Shown: positions 1-10,247, counted from the first letter of the stretch. The stretch: 64,000 nucleotides of DNA from Leptospira sp. B5-022 (GCF_000347035.1 NZ_ANIJ01000049.1:1-64000), one strand, 5' to 3'. Translations and numbers: made by a program. The notes: generated from the letters alone by a model not told the origin.

Positions 1-283
1 ATAAACGCTCTCGCTCAAAAGCTTCAAGTCCTTCTAGAACTTTATCTTAGAATGTAAGGAATTATTTCTTGGGCCCAGAAGGACTTGCCGTTACGCAGTC
101 TCGCATCCTGCTCGACTAAGCTCCACGGCGTCTTTCTCGCGCCTTCGTCCATCCATGGACTCGGCACGCGTTTATTTACGCTCCCTATGGGTCGCTATAA
201 ACGCTCTCGCTCAAAAGCTTCAAGTCCTTCTAGAACTTTATCTTAGAATGTAAGGAATTATTTCTTGGGCCCAGAAGGACTTG
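1..283. repeat. Tandem 196-bp-period repeat with tRNA-3'-end pieces
   Basis: An 87-bp sequence at 1-87 recurs exactly at 197-283, so the period is 196 bp. The copies are separated by 109 bp that end in a hairpin arm (GCGTTTAT at 168-175 pairs with ATAAACGC at 197-204). Each copy carries the tRNA T-arm/acceptor sequence in both orientations: CAAGTCCTTCT at 25-35 and its reverse complement AGAAGGACTTG at 77-87, preceded by GGGCCC. The same GGGCCCAGAAGGACTTG forms the 3' end of the real tRNA at 339-412. The array probably continues left of the window, because base 1 coincides with a copy start. There is no coding potential. Confidence 0.85.
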
Positions 284-314
284 AACCTGTAACCCGGAGA
301 TTCTGAATCTGATG
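267..314 (-). pseudogene. tRNA 3'-half remnant
   Basis: Read on the minus strand, this 48-nt stretch ends in the same T-arm and acceptor sequence as the intact tRNA at 339-412. Before it lies an anticodon-like loop TTCAGAA. The anticodon and T stems each keep only about three pairs, and no D arm or 5' acceptor strand follows. It therefore looks like a decayed or partially copied tRNA, not a functional one. Its 3' part overlaps the second 87-bp repeat copy. Confidence 0.6.
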
Positions 315-335
315 TATAAACGATTGATAGGAAAA

Positions 336-412
<77 letters not shown>

Positions 413-456
413 GGAGGCTCCATTTTTTGAGGACCACGCCTCCTAGCAAGTCGATT

Positions 457-957
457 TTACTGTGGGTTTAGATATCGGTTTGGATTGGAAAACCATTCTT
501 TCAGGTCTTGGCGTTCTTTGTAAAAAGCGATATAGAATGTGTAAGCCTTGTCTTCTTTTCGGAGCAGAAAAAAATAGAGTTGGAGTGGGTTTCCACCTGA
601 ATTGTCCTCTTTGGACCAGCGTAGGATCTCCGTCCTGTATATGCTGAACTTTTCTGGGGTTGTATTCGGAAATACCGCTTCCAATGCTTTGGTGCCAAGG
701 GTTTCTTCTCCGACTCGGTCCAGTTTTCTCCAGATGACCAGCCAGGGTCTGTCTTTGAGCGGGACAGCTCTCCAACGTTTTCTGGATTCTGTTCGCAGCA
801 GCGTTTTTTCCGGAAAATCGATCCGGATAAAATCTTCGGTGAATGTTTCTCCTGGTTGATAGACTTTTTGGTCCGGATCTAATGGAACAGATTCAACGGA
901 GATGCTTGCGAATATAAATAAGAACGGAAGGATTTTGGAGAAGGGAAGCCAATTCAA
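457..957 (-). CDS. Hypothetical exported protein
   Basis: This is a 166-residue protein with an N-terminal signal-like segment (residues 1-23, a hydrophobic core after a Lys) and a mixed alpha/beta body rich in aromatic residues. I do not recognise the family. The start is TTG at 957. Its TTGA overlaps the TGA of the upstream gene by 4 nt, and AGAGGA lies about 9 nt before it, which supports TTG and translational coupling. It is the last of four minus-strand genes (response regulator, HEAT protein, exported protein, this one) that look like one operon. Residues 24-60 after the signal resemble the start of an envelope protein, but no function can be assigned. Confidence 0.8.
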   Translation of the reverse strand: MNWLPFSKILPFLFIFASISVESVPLDPDQKVYQPGETFTEDFIRIDFPEKTLLRTESRKRWRAVPLKDRPWLVIWRKLDRVGEETLGTKALEAVFPNTTPEKFSIYRTEILRWSKEDNSGGNPLQLYFFLLRKEDKAYTFYIAFYKERQDLKEWFSNPNRYLNPQ

Positions 958-1445
958 AAGATGATTTCCTCTAAGATCAGTTCTCTGTATTTGACTAGTT
1001 GGAAAACAGGAATAGATTGTTTTTCCTTTTTATCGGCCAGAGTATCTTCTCCTTTTTTTTTGAATTTTCGGATGGTTTTATTCTCGAATACGAATACCCC
1101 TTGGTATTCTCCCGTGACCTCGTAGGGGGCTCCGGCCGCCAGCCTAGAAACATATTTTTTTAATCTTCTATCGAATTTATTATCTCTATATTTATAATAA
1201 AATGTATGTCCGTTCCAATCATAGAAGACTACGTAATTTTCCTTTAAACCTTGGTAATATAGTTTGATTGTTTCGGGATAATTGGGAGAAGAATCCGTTA
1301 AGGTTTCTTTGATATCAACCGCTCTTGGTTCTTGTAGAGTGATGGTGCCGCGATAGGTATTTCCCGCGGGTTCCGCAACCAATCTTCTCCCATCCGATGC
1401 TGGTACCAAACAAAGGATCGCGGATAGGAGAAGGAATCGTTTCAT
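954..1445 (-). CDS. Hypothetical exported protein
   Basis: This is a 163-residue protein starting at ATG 1445, one base after the stop of the HEAT-repeat gene. An upstream in-frame start would lie inside that gene and would bury the signal sequence. The N-terminus (MKRFLLLSAILCLVPASDG) is a clear signal peptide. The mature part has several Tyr/Phe-rich strands and Lys-rich turns. I do not recognise the family. The tight spacing on both sides (1 bp upstream, 4-bp overlap downstream) indicates co-translation with its neighbours, so the HEAT protein and the two exported proteins may act together in the periplasm or envelope. Confidence 0.8.
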   Translation of the reverse strand: MKRFLLLSAILCLVPASDGRRLVAEPAGNTYRGTITLQEPRAVDIKETLTDSSPNYPETIKLYYQGLKENYVVFYDWNGHTFYYKYRDNKFDRRLKKYVSRLAAGAPYEVTGEYQGVFVFENKTIRKFKKKGEDTLADKKEKQSIPVFQLVKYRELILEEIIF

Positions 1446-1446
1446 A

Positions 1447-2778
1447 CTAATCGTTTTCCAGATCCTCTGATTCTCCACCGGATGGTTTGCCTCCACCAGA
1501 AGAACCTCCTGACCCGGAAGATCCACCCCCGGAAGAAGATCCGCTTCCTTCTCCACTCAATGGAACCGGATTGGAACCTTCTCCGCCTTCGCTACTCGGT
1601 CTAGATCTCCTAGTGGAAGAACCGGATCCACCGACTTTTCTTGTGCTAGTATCTTTCGCAGGTTTGGTCTCAGAGCTGGAAGGAACAAAATTCGGATCTA
1701 ATTTTTTGCGTAGTTGGTCTAAAGCGGTTTGGGCGGCACGTTTTACTTTTTCGCTCGGATCTCTTTGTGCCTTGTATTCTAAGATCTCGATCACTGCAGG
1801 GTCTTCCGTTTCCGCTAAATGTTTGATGGCTCTAAGTCGGACCATTGCATCGTCGTCTCTTGCAAATGAATATAATTCTTCTATAATTTCCTTATCTCCT
1901 AAGGAAACAAGAGCCGTGATCGTGTGTATTTTGAGAGCCTGGTAATCCTGGATATCATTCTTGGATTTTAAGGCCCGGATCTTTTCCAATAGTTCTCTGA
2001 GTGGAATGATCGCAGCTTCCGATTTGATCTTTCCGAGTGCGTTTACCGAGTAGGCGCGAAGTGTGATCGGTTCTTTTTCGTCTTTTACAGTTGCGATCAG
2101 TACGCTCTCGATCGATGATTTTTTGATTTTTCCGAAATAGAGTGCGATTTGCGCTCTTACTTCAGGATCGTTAAACTTCTCCTGGAATCTTGCTTCTAAT
2201 ACGGAGAATGCATCGCTTGCTTGAGGAAATTCTCCCAGTGTTTCGATGAGTGCGATCAGGAAATTCGAATTTTTGGTGAAGTCCTGGCCTTTGAGTAGTT
2301 CCGTCAAAACAGGAATTCCGGAATCGAATTTGAGTTTTTTTACTACATAGACTGCTTCTTTCTGCACGTCTTGTTGGTCATGTTTTAATAATGCGATTAT
2401 TTTATCTTCGAATTGTGTGAGTTTTAGGATTCCGGAAATCCGAAGTGCATAGATCTTCATGGACCAATCCGGATCCTTGGAAAGGATCACTCCGACTTGG
2501 TCATACAGTTCTCCTGCTTCTTCTTTTGGAAAATCTTCTAGTTCTCTGAGAGCGCTTGCTCTTTCTTTTGTGGTCCCGTATTTTAGGATCTTATGTAGAA
2601 CTTCCTTCTTTTTACGGATCTGCTCTTCCGTATATTTTGGTTTTGGTGGGGCTTCTTTGGAAGAAATTTCGCTGAAGGTAATAAAGCAAAATACCAAGAA
2701 AACGGCATAGATGCTTCCAAGCGAAATAAATCCTTTTTTGTTTTTGGAAAAGCGGGAATGCTGCAGCTGTTTATTCAC
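1447..2778 (-). CDS. Membrane-anchored HEAT-repeat protein
   Basis: The protein has about 443 residues when started at GTG 2778, which overlaps the stop of the response-regulator gene. An ATG at 2838 would overlap that gene by about 68 bp and is less likely; neither start has a good Shine-Dalgarno. After a basic n-region comes one hydrophobic segment (about residues 15-35, a signal or anchor), then helical pairs typical of HEAT/PBS-lyase repeats (motifs such as [11 protein letters not shown] and [12 protein letters not shown]) over about 50-360. A low-complexity Ser/Gly tail ends in an acidic stretch. HEAT repeats are protein-binding scaffolds. A periplasmic adaptor role is inferred. Confidence 0.82.
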   Translation of the reverse strand: MNKQLQHSRFSKNKKGFISLGSIYAVFLVFCFITFSEISSKEAPPKPKYTEEQIRKKKEVLHKILKYGTTKERASALRELEDFPKEEAGELYDQVGVILSKDPDWSMKIYALRISGILKLTQFEDKIIALLKHDQQDVQKEAVYVVKKLKFDSGIPVLTELLKGQDFTKNSNFLIALIETLGEFPQASDAFSVLEARFQEKFNDPEVRAQIALYFGKIKKSSIESVLIATVKDEKEPITLRAYSVNALGKIKSEAAIIPLRELLEKIRALKSKNDIQDYQALKIHTITALVSLGDKEIIEELYSFARDDDAMVRLRAIKHLAETEDPAVIEILEYKAQRDPSEKVKRAAQTALDQLRKKLDPNFVPSSSETKPAKDTSTRKVGGSGSSTRRSRPSSEGGEGSNPVPLSGEGSGSSSGGGSSGSGGSSGGGKPSGGESEDLEND

Positions 2779-3262
2779 CTGTTTGCTGCAGTTTTCGGTT
2801 TTCTTCTTCGAGTTCCTTAATTCTTCTGTTAAGCTCATTGACTAAATGTTGATTCTCCAGGTTCTGCCGGAACTTTTCTATCAAAGATCGGATGTCCTTG
2901 GTTAGATCCTCTATATTCCAGGGTTTTTCCACGTATCTGCTCAATCCCCCGAAATTTATCGCGTGGATGGCGGAATCCAAACCGGCCTGACCAGTGAGCA
3001 GAATTTTGATCGAATCCGGAGACCGTTTGTGGACCGATTCCAGAAAATCGGCTCCTTTCATACCGGGCATCACCTGATCCGTAATGATCACTTCGATCAC
3101 ATAACCGGAACCTTGGATCTCATCCAGTAGGGCAAGTGCTTCCTCGGCGCTTCTTGCGGTTTCGATCTCATGAGTTTTTCCGAACTCGTTATGAAGCTGT
3201 TCCTGGAGAGTCTCCAATACCGACACTTCATCATCGACACAAATAATATAACCTTTATTCAT
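2771..3262 (-). CDS. Response regulator, REC domain with C-terminal coiled coil
   Basis: This 163-residue protein starts at ATG 3262 ([12 protein letters not shown]), which puts the receiver domain at the very N-terminus. The acidic pocket (VDDE), the phospho-acceptor Asp in [10 protein letters not shown], the Thr in LLTGQ and the Lys in YVEKPW are all present, so phosphorylation should work. Residues 125-160 form a charged coiled coil ([15 protein letters not shown]) instead of a DNA-binding or enzymatic output domain. It may signal by dimerising or by binding a partner. No histidine kinase is adjacent. It heads a probable operon with the HEAT-repeat protein, whose start overlaps its stop. 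Confidence 0.9.
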   Translation of the reverse strand: MNKGYIICVDDEVSVLETLQEQLHNEFGKTHEIETARSAEEALALLDEIQGSGYVIEVIITDQVMPGMKGADFLESVHKRSPDSIKILLTGQAGLDSAIHAINFGGLSRYVEKPWNIEDLTKDIRSLIEKFRQNLENQHLVNELNRRIKELEEENRKLQQTGE

Positions 3263-3370
3263 AATCCTAGACCGAAAGGTGGCCGGTTTCCCGGAACTAG
3301 AGAGTTTTGGAGAATTCTCCCGGAATGTCAAGTAGTAGAATCTTCTTACTGTCGTATCTTCGACTTAAAA

Positions 3371-4702
3371 TTAGGATCTTTGATCTAAGAGATTGGTTTC
3401 TCTGGGGAGAAGGATCCGGATCTCATGAGGAAGTTCCGAAATTCCGGAACAGAGTTTTCTCCAATTCTGTCCGGAACCTGGAAAAGAAGAAGGGTAGTCT
3501 TCGAGTGAATTTTCCCAATCGGGAAATGATTCAATATTCGAGTCGATTTCGGATAGAATCGGGATAGGACTCCACTTTTGTAATGTTTCTAGGACACTCG
3601 TTCTAGTTCTCCATCTGGACTCAGGTATGTATCTCGAATTATATAGGCTCGTTTTGCGATCGATGAAAAATCTGTCGTATCTTTCATAACCTGTGGACCT
3701 ACAGTGAGTTTTTCCTCCTTCTCTCTCGAATCCAAATCCTTTCAGTAGAACGGATTCTGCTCCTAAGGATTGGAATAAGGAAACTGCGAGGCCTGCCACA
3801 TTCAAAGTTGGATTTTCTAGGATCGGTGCCTTTGGATAAAATTTAGCGCCCAGGATCTGGTCCAATGGATGAGTGGAAAGATAGATTACTTTCGGATTTT
3901 TCAGGTCGAAGATCCGACACGCTCCGCCGAACCAAGTGAAGATCGGAATATTCTCGGGAATTCGCTCAGGAAAATGGTAGAATGTCCCCAGTCCACTGTC
4001 TATGGAAAGCACCGCATGAGGTTGGATACCATTCTCTAATAAATATCCAAGTGCGGTATCCGAACTCAGTAGGAATAATTTTTCCTTATTTTGCCGGATC
4101 CAATCGATCTCTGATTCTAAATTTGGCGAAGCTCCTACAAAACATCCGATCCTTCCAGGTTTAGGAGCAAGGGATTTTCCCAAGATACGATAGGAATCCG
4201 GACTTTCGGAAGACTTTTGCAGATGTTTGAAGAAGTTTCTGACCCAGAGTCTGCCGAATTCCTTCTTCGCGAGTCTGTTTTGAGAGATAGATTCCTTTTT
4301 CCGGAAGAAGGAAGAAATCTTTTCACTTAGGTCCGGATACCGTCTTGAATAATTCGGATGAATGAAAATTCGAAGATTTTTGGTCCCAGCCGGCATCCAG
4401 TCGGATCTGTCTAAGGTTTCAAATTTTTCCCAACCGTAATAGATTGGAACTTCGCCTAATTTTTCTCTCAATTCGGACCCAACCAAGGATTCTAGTTCGG
4501 AGAATGGTTCGAGGAGTAGGATTTTTGTAGGTTCTTCGACAGATTTCAAATACGAAATCACATGATACCCGCAACCGATCCCGATGATCACCAGGAATTC
4601 GTCTTTTTCAAGTGGGGAAGGAATGGAAAGGGAGATTCTTTCTCCCTCTTTGATCGGATTTTGTGTGGAATGTAGGTGGAAGGAGGAATGTTCCTCCTTC
4701 AA
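3371..4702 (-). CDS. DUF115 / Maf-like motility-associated glycosyltransferase family protein
   Basis: This is a 443-residue protein with the DUF115 (MptE-like) core: GIGCGYHV near residue 42 and a central Rossmann-like part with CFVGASPNLE and LSIDSG. DUF115 proteins include 6-hydroxymethylpterin diphosphokinases of archaea and Maf factors linked to flagellin glycosylation. In a spirochaete a role in glycan or flagellar modification is plausible but unproven. The start is uncertain: TTG 4702 is the first usable codon after the upstream stop at 4745. An AAGGAGG lies just inside the ORF, within a GGAGGAA/TTCCTCC inverted repeat at 4683-4697, so the true start could lie further in. Confidence 0.78.
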   Translation of the reverse strand: MKEEHSSFHLHSTQNPIKEGERISLSIPSPLEKDEFLVIIGIGCGYHVISYLKSVEEPTKILLLEPFSELESLVGSELREKLGEVPIYYGWEKFETLDRSDWMPAGTKNLRIFIHPNYSRRYPDLSEKISSFFRKKESISQNRLAKKEFGRLWVRNFFKHLQKSSESPDSYRILGKSLAPKPGRIGCFVGASPNLESEIDWIRQNKEKLFLLSSDTALGYLLENGIQPHAVLSIDSGLGTFYHFPERIPENIPIFTWFGGACRIFDLKNPKVIYLSTHPLDQILGAKFYPKAPILENPTLNVAGLAVSLFQSLGAESVLLKGFGFEREGGKTHCRSTGYERYDRFFIDRKTSLYNSRYIPESRWRTRTSVLETLQKWSPIPILSEIDSNIESFPDWENSLEDYPSSFPGSGQNWRKLCSGISELPHEIRILLPRETNLLDQRS

Positions 4703-4744
4703 ATTCAGAGAACCGTCGGATTGCCGGACAAGCTGAAAGATTGT

Positions 4745-5233
4745 TTAATCCTCGTCTTCTTCTTCCTCATCGTCGTCGGAATCATCGTCATCTTCCTCTT
4801 CTTCATCCTCGTCGTCATCGGAATCGTCTTCCTCTTCGTCGTAGGATTCTCCTTCTTCGCCATCTTCCATGTCCATAAGAGGTTTCGCAGCTTCTTCCGG
4901 AATGAAATCTTCTTCCATATCTTCTTCAGCGATCGGAGCTTGAGGTGCTTCGAAAAGTCCGTTGAATTGGGAATAAGTGGCTCCGTTGCCTTGTGCTTCC
5001 GCCTCGATTGTGGCTCTTTCTTCTTTGGTTACGTATTTATATTGAACTTCTTCGTTTGCGAGTGCAAACATCGCTTGGACGGCAAGTTTGCGTCCTTTGA
5101 TTTTTTTAGGTAATTCGAGTCTGTCGATTCTATCCAGGATTTGGAAGCCGGCTACGGCTCTTTCGTACTTGTTTTTTTTGGCCAGTTCAATCAAAGTTAC
5201 AATATCGAATTCTGAGTTCTGGTTCTGGGTCAT
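4745..5233 (-). CDS. Acidic-tailed protein, possible RNA polymerase omega subunit
   Basis: This 162-residue protein starts at ATG 5233 (MTQNQNSEFDIV). Its first 80 residues contain a helical stretch (NKYERAVAGFQ, LAVQAMFALANEEVQYKYV) that resembles the omega (RpoZ) core, where a basic/aromatic helix is followed by an xALxxIAxGxV-like helix. The last 60 residues are almost pure Asp/Glu/Ser, a polyanionic tail recalling the RNA polymerase delta subunit of Firmicutes. It is followed on the same strand by the DUF115 gene. The omega assignment is by pattern only; a generic acidic chaperone-like protein is the alternative. Confidence 0.75.
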   Translation of the reverse strand: MTQNQNSEFDIVTLIELAKKNKYERAVAGFQILDRIDRLELPKKIKGRKLAVQAMFALANEEVQYKYVTKEERATIEAEAQGNGATYSQFNGLFEAPQAPIAEEDMEEDFIPEEAAKPLMDMEDGEEGESYDEEEDDSDDDEDEEEEDDDDSDDDEEEEDED

Positions 5234-5364
5234 TTTGTATTCCTGAGAGGGGATAGAGGCCTTTGAAACTACCATCATTCTCAATTTCTCTTCTCTGTCA
5301 ATCCCTTATATCTTTCGTTTATTCCTTGAATTCTGGGGAGAATCTTCGATTTTGGTAAACGCCC

Positions 5365-5994
5365 ATGGATTCTCAGGCCAACTCCGATTCCAGGCTTAGT
5401 TTTCCCTTTTCCAAGGGGATTTTCTTCCGCCTAATCCTTTTATTCATTTCGAGCCTACTTACCGTATGTGCTCCATCAGAACAATCCAATCTAGGTGTCC
5501 AAGATTTTGAAGGTATCAGTTTGGATGGAGAGAAGATCCGTATCAGCGATATTGCCGCCGATAGAATTGCTCTGAATGTGTACGGACCAAATTGCCTTCC
5601 TTGTATAAAGGAAATTCCTGTTTTAAATTATCTGAATGCAGAATTGAAAAAAACTCCGCATATCAAGTTATATATGATCGTGGATCCGGATATATTTTTC
5701 GATAATCCGGAAGCTCTTTCTACGGAACAAAAAATGAAAGAAGCCGCGGTTCTTATGAAAGAAGAAGTTAAAAAATTCGGAATACAACTCCCTGTCCTCA
5801 TCATGAAGCCCCCGTTTAAAGTGGATCGCACGGAAGGACTAGTTACCGGAACTCCGGAAACACTTCTATTCAAAACAAAACCTTTGATCTTATATTATAA
5901 TTTTATCGGGCCGATCAGCGAAGAGTCCGATCCGAATAAAATCCCTAAAAATATGAAAGTGATCTTCTTCAAAAGAATGGCCGGCCAATCATGA
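5365..5994 (+). CDS. Thioredoxin-fold (TlpA-like) lipoprotein
   Basis: The protein has 209 residues. A hydrophobic segment at about 20-35 ends in a lipobox (LLTVC), so it should be exported and lipid-anchored after Cys36. The mature domain has the TlpA/ResA-type layout with the active site CLPC after NVYGPN, then a PVLIMKPPF strand and a TPETLLF loop that carries the cis-proline region (TP). A thiol-disulfide role in the periplasm is likely. The stop overlaps the start of the amidotransferase gene by 4 bp (ATGA), so the two are translationally coupled. No partner DsbD/CcdA is seen nearby. Confidence 0.85.
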   Translation: MDSQANSDSRLSFPFSKGIFFRLILLFISSLLTVCAPSEQSNLGVQDFEGISLDGEKIRISDIAADRIALNVYGPNCLPCIKEIPVLNYLNAELKKTPHIKLYMIVDPDIFFDNPEALSTEQKMKEAAVLMKEEVKKFGIQLPVLIMKPPFKVDRTEGLVTGTPETLLFKTKPLILYYNFIGPISEESDPNKIPKNMKVIFFKRMAGQS

Positions 5995-6686
5995 GATGCC
6001 TCATCGTTCGGTTCAAGGACTGTGAAGGTCCCGGAACTCTATTAGATTCTTTGCAAGCTAGGAATTATAGGATTACCTATCATAATGCGTACGATGAAAG
6101 AGTGCACATAGTCCCGGCCGCTCATCAGATGTTCGATCTTGTTGTATTCTTGGGTGGTCCTCAAACGGTTCACGATCCCGAACAGCATAGATTTTTTAAA
6201 CCTTGGCTGGAACTTGCGTCTCACTTGGTATCTATGAAAGATAAGAAGGTGATCGGGATCTGTCTTGGTTCTCAAATTTTAGCGACCGTTTTGGGAGCGA
6301 AAGTTTATGAGGGGGAGAAGGGTCCGGAAGTCGGTTTCTCTGACGTGAAAGTAGTAAATCCTTCTCATCCCGCATTTTCTAAATTGAACGGAATATCTAC
6401 CTTTCCTGCATTTCATTTACATGAAGACGTATTCGAGATCCCAAAGGGAGCGGATCATTTATTACAAGGAAGTTTTTATTCTAACCAGATGTTCGGATAT
6501 GAGAATCGTGTATTCGGTATCCAATGTCATCTGGAAGTGACACAGATAATGTTAGACGTTTGGAAGAAAGTACATTCTGAGTTTATCAAAAAAGCAGGAT
6601 GGATTCCCGGACCCGAAACGGAAGATCTGAGGTCTCAGATGGAAAGAGCGGGTAGGGCGCTCTTCGAAGGAATTTTGGATTTATAA
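5991..6686 (+). CDS. Class I glutamine amidotransferase (GMP synthase-like domain)
   Basis: This 231-residue single-domain class I glutamine amidotransferase carries the nucleophile elbow GICLGSQ (Cys near residue 94) and the His-x-Glu pair in [10 protein letters not shown] near 181. These form the Cys-His-Glu triad that releases ammonia from glutamine. There is no synthetase domain fused or adjacent, so the acceptor substrate is unknown. Relatives are often annotated as GMP synthase-like or gamma-glutamyl hydrolase-like. It is coupled to the thioredoxin-like lipoprotein gene by a 4-bp overlap and followed 66 bp later by secA. Confidence 0.88.
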   Translation: MRCLIVRFKDCEGPGTLLDSLQARNYRITYHNAYDERVHIVPAAHQMFDLVVFLGGPQTVHDPEQHRFFKPWLELASHLVSMKDKKVIGICLGSQILATVLGAKVYEGEKGPEVGFSDVKVVNPSHPAFSKLNGISTFPAFHLHEDVFEIPKGADHLLQGSFYSNQMFGYENRVFGIQCHLEVTQIMLDVWKKVHSEFIKKAGWIPGPETEDLRSQMERAGRALFEGILDL

Positions 6687-6699
6687 TATTCTACCCAAT

Positions 6700-6717
6700 G
6701 TCCCGAAATTCCGGGAC
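6700..6717 (+). terminator. Weak hairpin upstream of secA
   Basis: GTCCCG (6700-6705) pairs with CGGGAC (6712-6717) around a 6-nt loop, between the amidotransferase stop and the secA start. It is followed by TATTATCATA, not a T-run, so it is at best a weak terminator or an mRNA-processing hairpin. Confidence 0.35.
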
Positions 6718-6752
6718 TATTATCATAAGACGAAACGGTTGATGGTGCATAC

Positions 6753-9470
6753 ATGATTCAGAAATTACTCAGGGTTTTATTCGGAAGTAAATACGAAAGA
6801 GACCTCAAAAGACTCACTCCGATTGTAGTTCAGATCAATTCTTTGGAAGAGTCCATGCGCTCTCTTAGCGATTCCGAACTTTCTTCTCAAACTAGAAAGT
6901 TCAAAGAAAGACTCGCGAAGGGAGAAACCTTGGATGATATTCTTCCGGAAGCGTTCGCTACGGTAAGAGAAGCCGCCCTCCGAAAATTAGGGATGCGCCA
7001 TTTCGACGTGCAGATGATGGGAGGGATCGCCCTTCATTGGGGGAATATCTCCGAGATGAAAACAGGGGAAGGTAAAACTTTAACTTCTACCTTGGCCGTC
7101 TATCTGAATGCGCTTGCGGGTAAGGGAGTTCATGTGGTTACGGTGAACGATTACCTGGCAAGAAGGGACGCGAATTGGATGAAACCGATTTACGATTTCT
7201 TGGAATTATCCGTCGGTATCATCCAGCACGATATGGAGCATGACGATCGTAAGAAAGCGTATTCTGCGGATATCACATACGGAACGAATAACGAGTACGG
7301 TTTCGATTATCTGAGAGACAATATGGTTTCTCATATCGATCACAAAGTGCAAAGATCTCATTTTTTTGCGATCGTAGACGAGGTGGACTCGATTCTCATC
7401 GATGAAGCAAGAACCCCACTCATCATTTCCGGTCCATCCGACGAATCCACGGACAAATATACTCGTATAGATAAGATCATTCCTAGACTCGTCGAAGGTG
7501 AGGATTACGAGAAGGATGAGAAGGCAAAGAACACTCTTATGACGGAAAAGGGTGTTGCCCATGTGGAAGAGATCCTAGGAATCGAGAACTTATACGCTCC
7601 TCAAAACGTGGATTTAGTACATCACGTTCACCAAGCATTAAAGGCTCATAAAATATTCCAGAGAGACGTGGACTATGTGGTCCAAAACGGAGAAGTGATC
7701 ATCGTCGACGAGTTCACCGGTCGTTTGATGTCCGGTCGTAGATATTCGGACGGACTCCACCAGGCATTGGAAGCGAAAGAGGGAGTTCCGATCGCAAGAG
7801 AATCCCAGACTCTCGCAAGTATCACTTTCCAGAACTATTTCAGATTGTATGAAAAACTGTCCGGTATGACCGGAACCGCAGACACAGAGGCGGAAGAATT
7901 CCATAAGATCTATAATCTAGATGTGATCGTAATCCCTCCGAATGTCCCGGTCCAAAGAAAAGACGCAGCGGATAGAGTGTATAGAACCGAAAAAGAAAAG
8001 TTCACCGCTATCTTAAATGAGATCAAAGAATGTAGAGACAAAAAGCAACCTGTGCTTGTCGGTACCATTTCAATTGAAAAATCGGAAGTTCTCGCAAAAC
8101 TTTTGAGCCAGGCGGGAATTGCGCATAACGTGTTAAACGCTAAGTTCCACGAAAAAGAAGCGGAGATCATAGCAAACGCAGGAAAACCCGCAGCGGTTAC
8201 CATTGCCACCAATATGGCGGGAAGGGGAACCGATATCGTTCTAGGCGGAGCTCAATTATTTAAGGAAAGTCTGGAATCTTGGAAAGAATCCGATCCTGTG
8301 ATCACCGAATTTAAGGAAGCGGTCGTTCGTGCTGATTTGGAAAGAGCTGAGTCCATTTCGCAAAGATTGGATTCTCAGGCCAAAAAATCCAAAGCAAACG
8401 AAATATTAACTAGCGCCAAAATATGGAGAAAAAATCACGAAGAAGTCCTGGAAGCGGGCGGCCTTCATATTTTAGGAACGGAAAGACACGAGGCGAGAAG
8501 GATCGATAACCAGCTTAGGGGTCGTTCGGGTCGTCAGGGAGATCCGGGTTCCAGTAGATTTTATCTTTCCTTACAAGACGATCTGATGAGGATTTTCGGA
8601 TCGGATCGGATCGCAGGCATCATGGAAAGGCTCAAGATGCCGGAAGGACAAGAGATAGAACATCCGATGGTATCTAACGCCATTGCCCGAGCCCAAAAAA
8701 GGGTAGAAGGTCATAACTTCGATATTCGGAAACATCTTTTGGAATACGATGATGTAATGAACCGCCAACGTATCGTAATCTACAAGATGAGAAACGAGGT
8801 CCTGGAAGGCGGAGACGTAACCGGGCAGGCAAAAAGTTTCTTAGAAGAAATGATAGAAGCCCAAGTTGTCGCCACCTGCGAGGGAGGAAATCCAAACGGT
8901 TGGGAATGGGATGTTTTAAAAGAATGGTTCGAAAGTCTCGGACTTCCTTGGAAGGTGGACCAAGAAGCGATCAAAAAATCCAAAAATCCTCAATTAGCCG
9001 TATTCGATTCTTTGAATAATGCCGCACAAACTTTCTACCAAGAAAAAGCGGACCGTATAGGTTCAGACGTTTGGAAACTTTTGGAAAGAAATATCTTCCT
9101 AGATATTCTGGACCATCGCTGGAAAGAACATCTTTACTCCATGGATCATTTGAGAGAAGGGATTTGGACGGTAGGTTACGGAGAAAAAAACCCGCTTGTA
9201 GAATATAAACTCCAAGGTTTCCGATTATTCGATCAAGCAATCGAGAACATGAAATATGAGATCGTTAGTTTCTTACTCCGTGTAGAAGTTACCGAAAAAA
9301 CCCAGTTGCCTGAAGAGAAAAAAGAATATAAAAAAGTTGGACAGGAACTGACTGGAGGCTTCCAGGAATTACAGGGAGCTAAACCTAAAAATCCTATGGC
9401 AGAGGCGATGCCTGTCGCTTCCGGAGGCGGTGGTTCCGAAAGAAAAACCAGTCGGAGAAAACGAAAATGA
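6753..9470 (+). CDS. secA: Protein translocase subunit SecA
   Basis: This is the 905-residue ATPase motor of the Sec translocon, acting at the inner membrane. Visible are the Walker A region MKTGEGKT (about residue 103), the Walker B/DEAD-type [13 protein letters not shown] (about 207-219), the preprotein cross-linking domain, the second nucleotide-binding motif [10 protein letters not shown] (about 487) and the C-terminal helical scaffold with [18 protein letters not shown]. The extreme C-terminus is basic (RKTSRRKRK) and lacks the zinc-binding Cys motif found in E. coli SecA, so SecB/lipid binding through that element is not expected. The length is normal. A strong hairpin terminator follows at 9561. 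Confidence 0.98.
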   Translation: MIQKLLRVLFGSKYERDLKRLTPIVVQINSLEESMRSLSDSELSSQTRKFKERLAKGETLDDILPEAFATVREAALRKLGMRHFDVQMMGGIALHWGNISEMKTGEGKTLTSTLAVYLNALAGKGVHVVTVNDYLARRDANWMKPIYDFLELSVGIIQHDMEHDDRKKAYSADITYGTNNEYGFDYLRDNMVSHIDHKVQRSHFFAIVDEVDSILIDEARTPLIISGPSDESTDKYTRIDKIIPRLVEGEDYEKDEKAKNTLMTEKGVAHVEEILGIENLYAPQNVDLVHHVHQALKAHKIFQRDVDYVVQNGEVIIVDEFTGRLMSGRRYSDGLHQALEAKEGVPIARESQTLASITFQNYFRLYEKLSGMTGTADTEAEEFHKIYNLDVIVIPPNVPVQRKDAADRVYRTEKEKFTAILNEIKECRDKKQPVLVGTISIEKSEVLAKLLSQAGIAHNVLNAKFHEKEAEIIANAGKPAAVTIATNMAGRGTDIVLGGAQLFKESLESWKESDPVITEFKEAVVRADLERAESISQRLDSQAKKSKANEILTSAKIWRKNHEEVLEAGGLHILGTERHEARRIDNQLRGRSGRQGDPGSSRFYLSLQDDLMRIFGSDRIAGIMERLKMPEGQEIEHPMVSNAIARAQKRVEGHNFDIRKHLLEYDDVMNRQRIVIYKMRNEVLEGGDVTGQAKSFLEEMIEAQVVATCEGGNPNGWEWDVLKEWFESLGLPWKVDQEAIKKSKNPQLAVFDSLNNAAQTFYQEKADRIGSDVWKLLERNIFLDILDHRWKEHLYSMDHLREGIWTVGYGEKNPLVEYKLQGFRLFDQAIENMKYEIVSFLLRVEVTEKTQLPEEKKEYKKVGQELTGGFQELQGAKPKNPMAEAMPVASGGGGSERKTSRRKRK

Positions 9471-9560
9471 TTCTATGGTTAAAGAATAAATTCTTTCAAA
9501 TCCAAAGAAGGTTTGACCGGTAAGGATTTTTGGTTAAAAATTGAATTCAAATACCTTTGT

Positions 9561-9597
9561 AAAGGCTGCGAAATATTTCGCAGCCTTTTTTATTTTC
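9561..9597 (+). terminator. Rho-independent terminator after secA
   Basis: A perfect 13-bp palindromic stem (AAGGCTGCGAAAT/ATTTCGCAGCCTT) is followed by TTTTATTTT. This is a textbook intrinsic terminator about 90 bp after the secA stop. The stem is also preceded by A residues, so it could work in both directions. Confidence 0.92.
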
Positions 9598-9678
9598 CTT
9601 TTATATAGAATGAAAACAGAATTGACTCCGATCATATCAAAAGTATGCACTAAGCTCAAATATAGATAGGTGATGACT

Positions 9679-10080
9679 ATGAATGTACCTGAAAAAATTT
9701 TGATCTTAACCGGGGTCTTAAATTTAGCGTATGGAAGTTTAACCGGATTTGCGTATGCTTTCGCTAGAATGAAGGCTGAATTTCCTTCTAGGTATTTGCA
9801 AGCCGCACATATCGGGCCATTGATGCAAGGAGCTATGATACTCGGTCTGGTATTCGCATTTCAATTTGCTGCACTTTCCGAGACGACAGCTTTAGTAGGG
9901 GCAATCTCATTTAGTGTTTCTTCCGGTTTTATTGCCTTAAAAGATACTGTGGACTGGCTCCAAGGTATCAAAGACGAATTTAAGGAAAATCCTCCACTTG
10001 GAAAGATCCTAGGTGGAATCGGAGTATCTGCAAATCTGGTTGGGATAGCAATTGTCGTGTATGGGGTTTTGGCTGCTTAG
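9679..10080 (+). CDS. Small integral membrane protein
   Basis: This is a 133-residue protein with about four transmembrane segments (residues 5-25, 40-62, 66-85 and 107-130). The family is not recognised. Three in-frame starts are clustered (GTG 9670, ATG 9673, ATG 9679). ATG 9679 is preferred because AGG at 9667-9669 then sits about 9 nt upstream and the protein begins MNVPEKILILTG. It is monocistronic, with the secA terminator before it and a noncoding stretch after it. Glu and Lys residues are confined to short loops between the helices. No enzyme motif is visible. Confidence 0.75.
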   Translation: MNVPEKILILTGVLNLAYGSLTGFAYAFARMKAEFPSRYLQAAHIGPLMQGAMILGLVFAFQFAALSETTALVGAISFSVSSGFIALKDTVDWLQGIKDEFKENPPLGKILGGIGVSANLVGIAIVVYGVLAA

Positions 10081-10217
10081 CGCACGCGGAGAAAGACCAA
10101 GATGTTTGGGCGGTTGCCGGTATCAAAAGTGATCTAATATTCGACGTATAAATCGGAAAAATCTATCTTAGGGAACTACAATTTCAAGGATAGATTTTTG
10201 GAATTCCGAACCGAGAA

Positions 10218-10247
10218 TTGACCTGTAGCTAGAAGTTTTTTTACATT
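10218..10247 (+). promoter_or_regulatory. Candidate sigma-70 promoter for the 47-aa ORF
   Basis: TTGACC (10218-10223) and TACATT (10242-10247) are 18 bp apart, close to consensus -35 and -10 boxes. They lie about 35 bp upstream of the ATG at 10283. The 10081-10282 interval holds no other feature that I can see. Confidence 0.45.

Noticed and set aside
1..283. CRISPR-like repeat array
   Set aside because: Only two 87-bp copies with one 109-bp spacer, and they contain tRNA sequence; no cas genes.
4676..5113. Plus-strand hydrophobic frame opposite the acidic-tailed protein
   Set aside because: The Val/Phe/Leu run is the complement of the Asp/Glu codons of the real gene.
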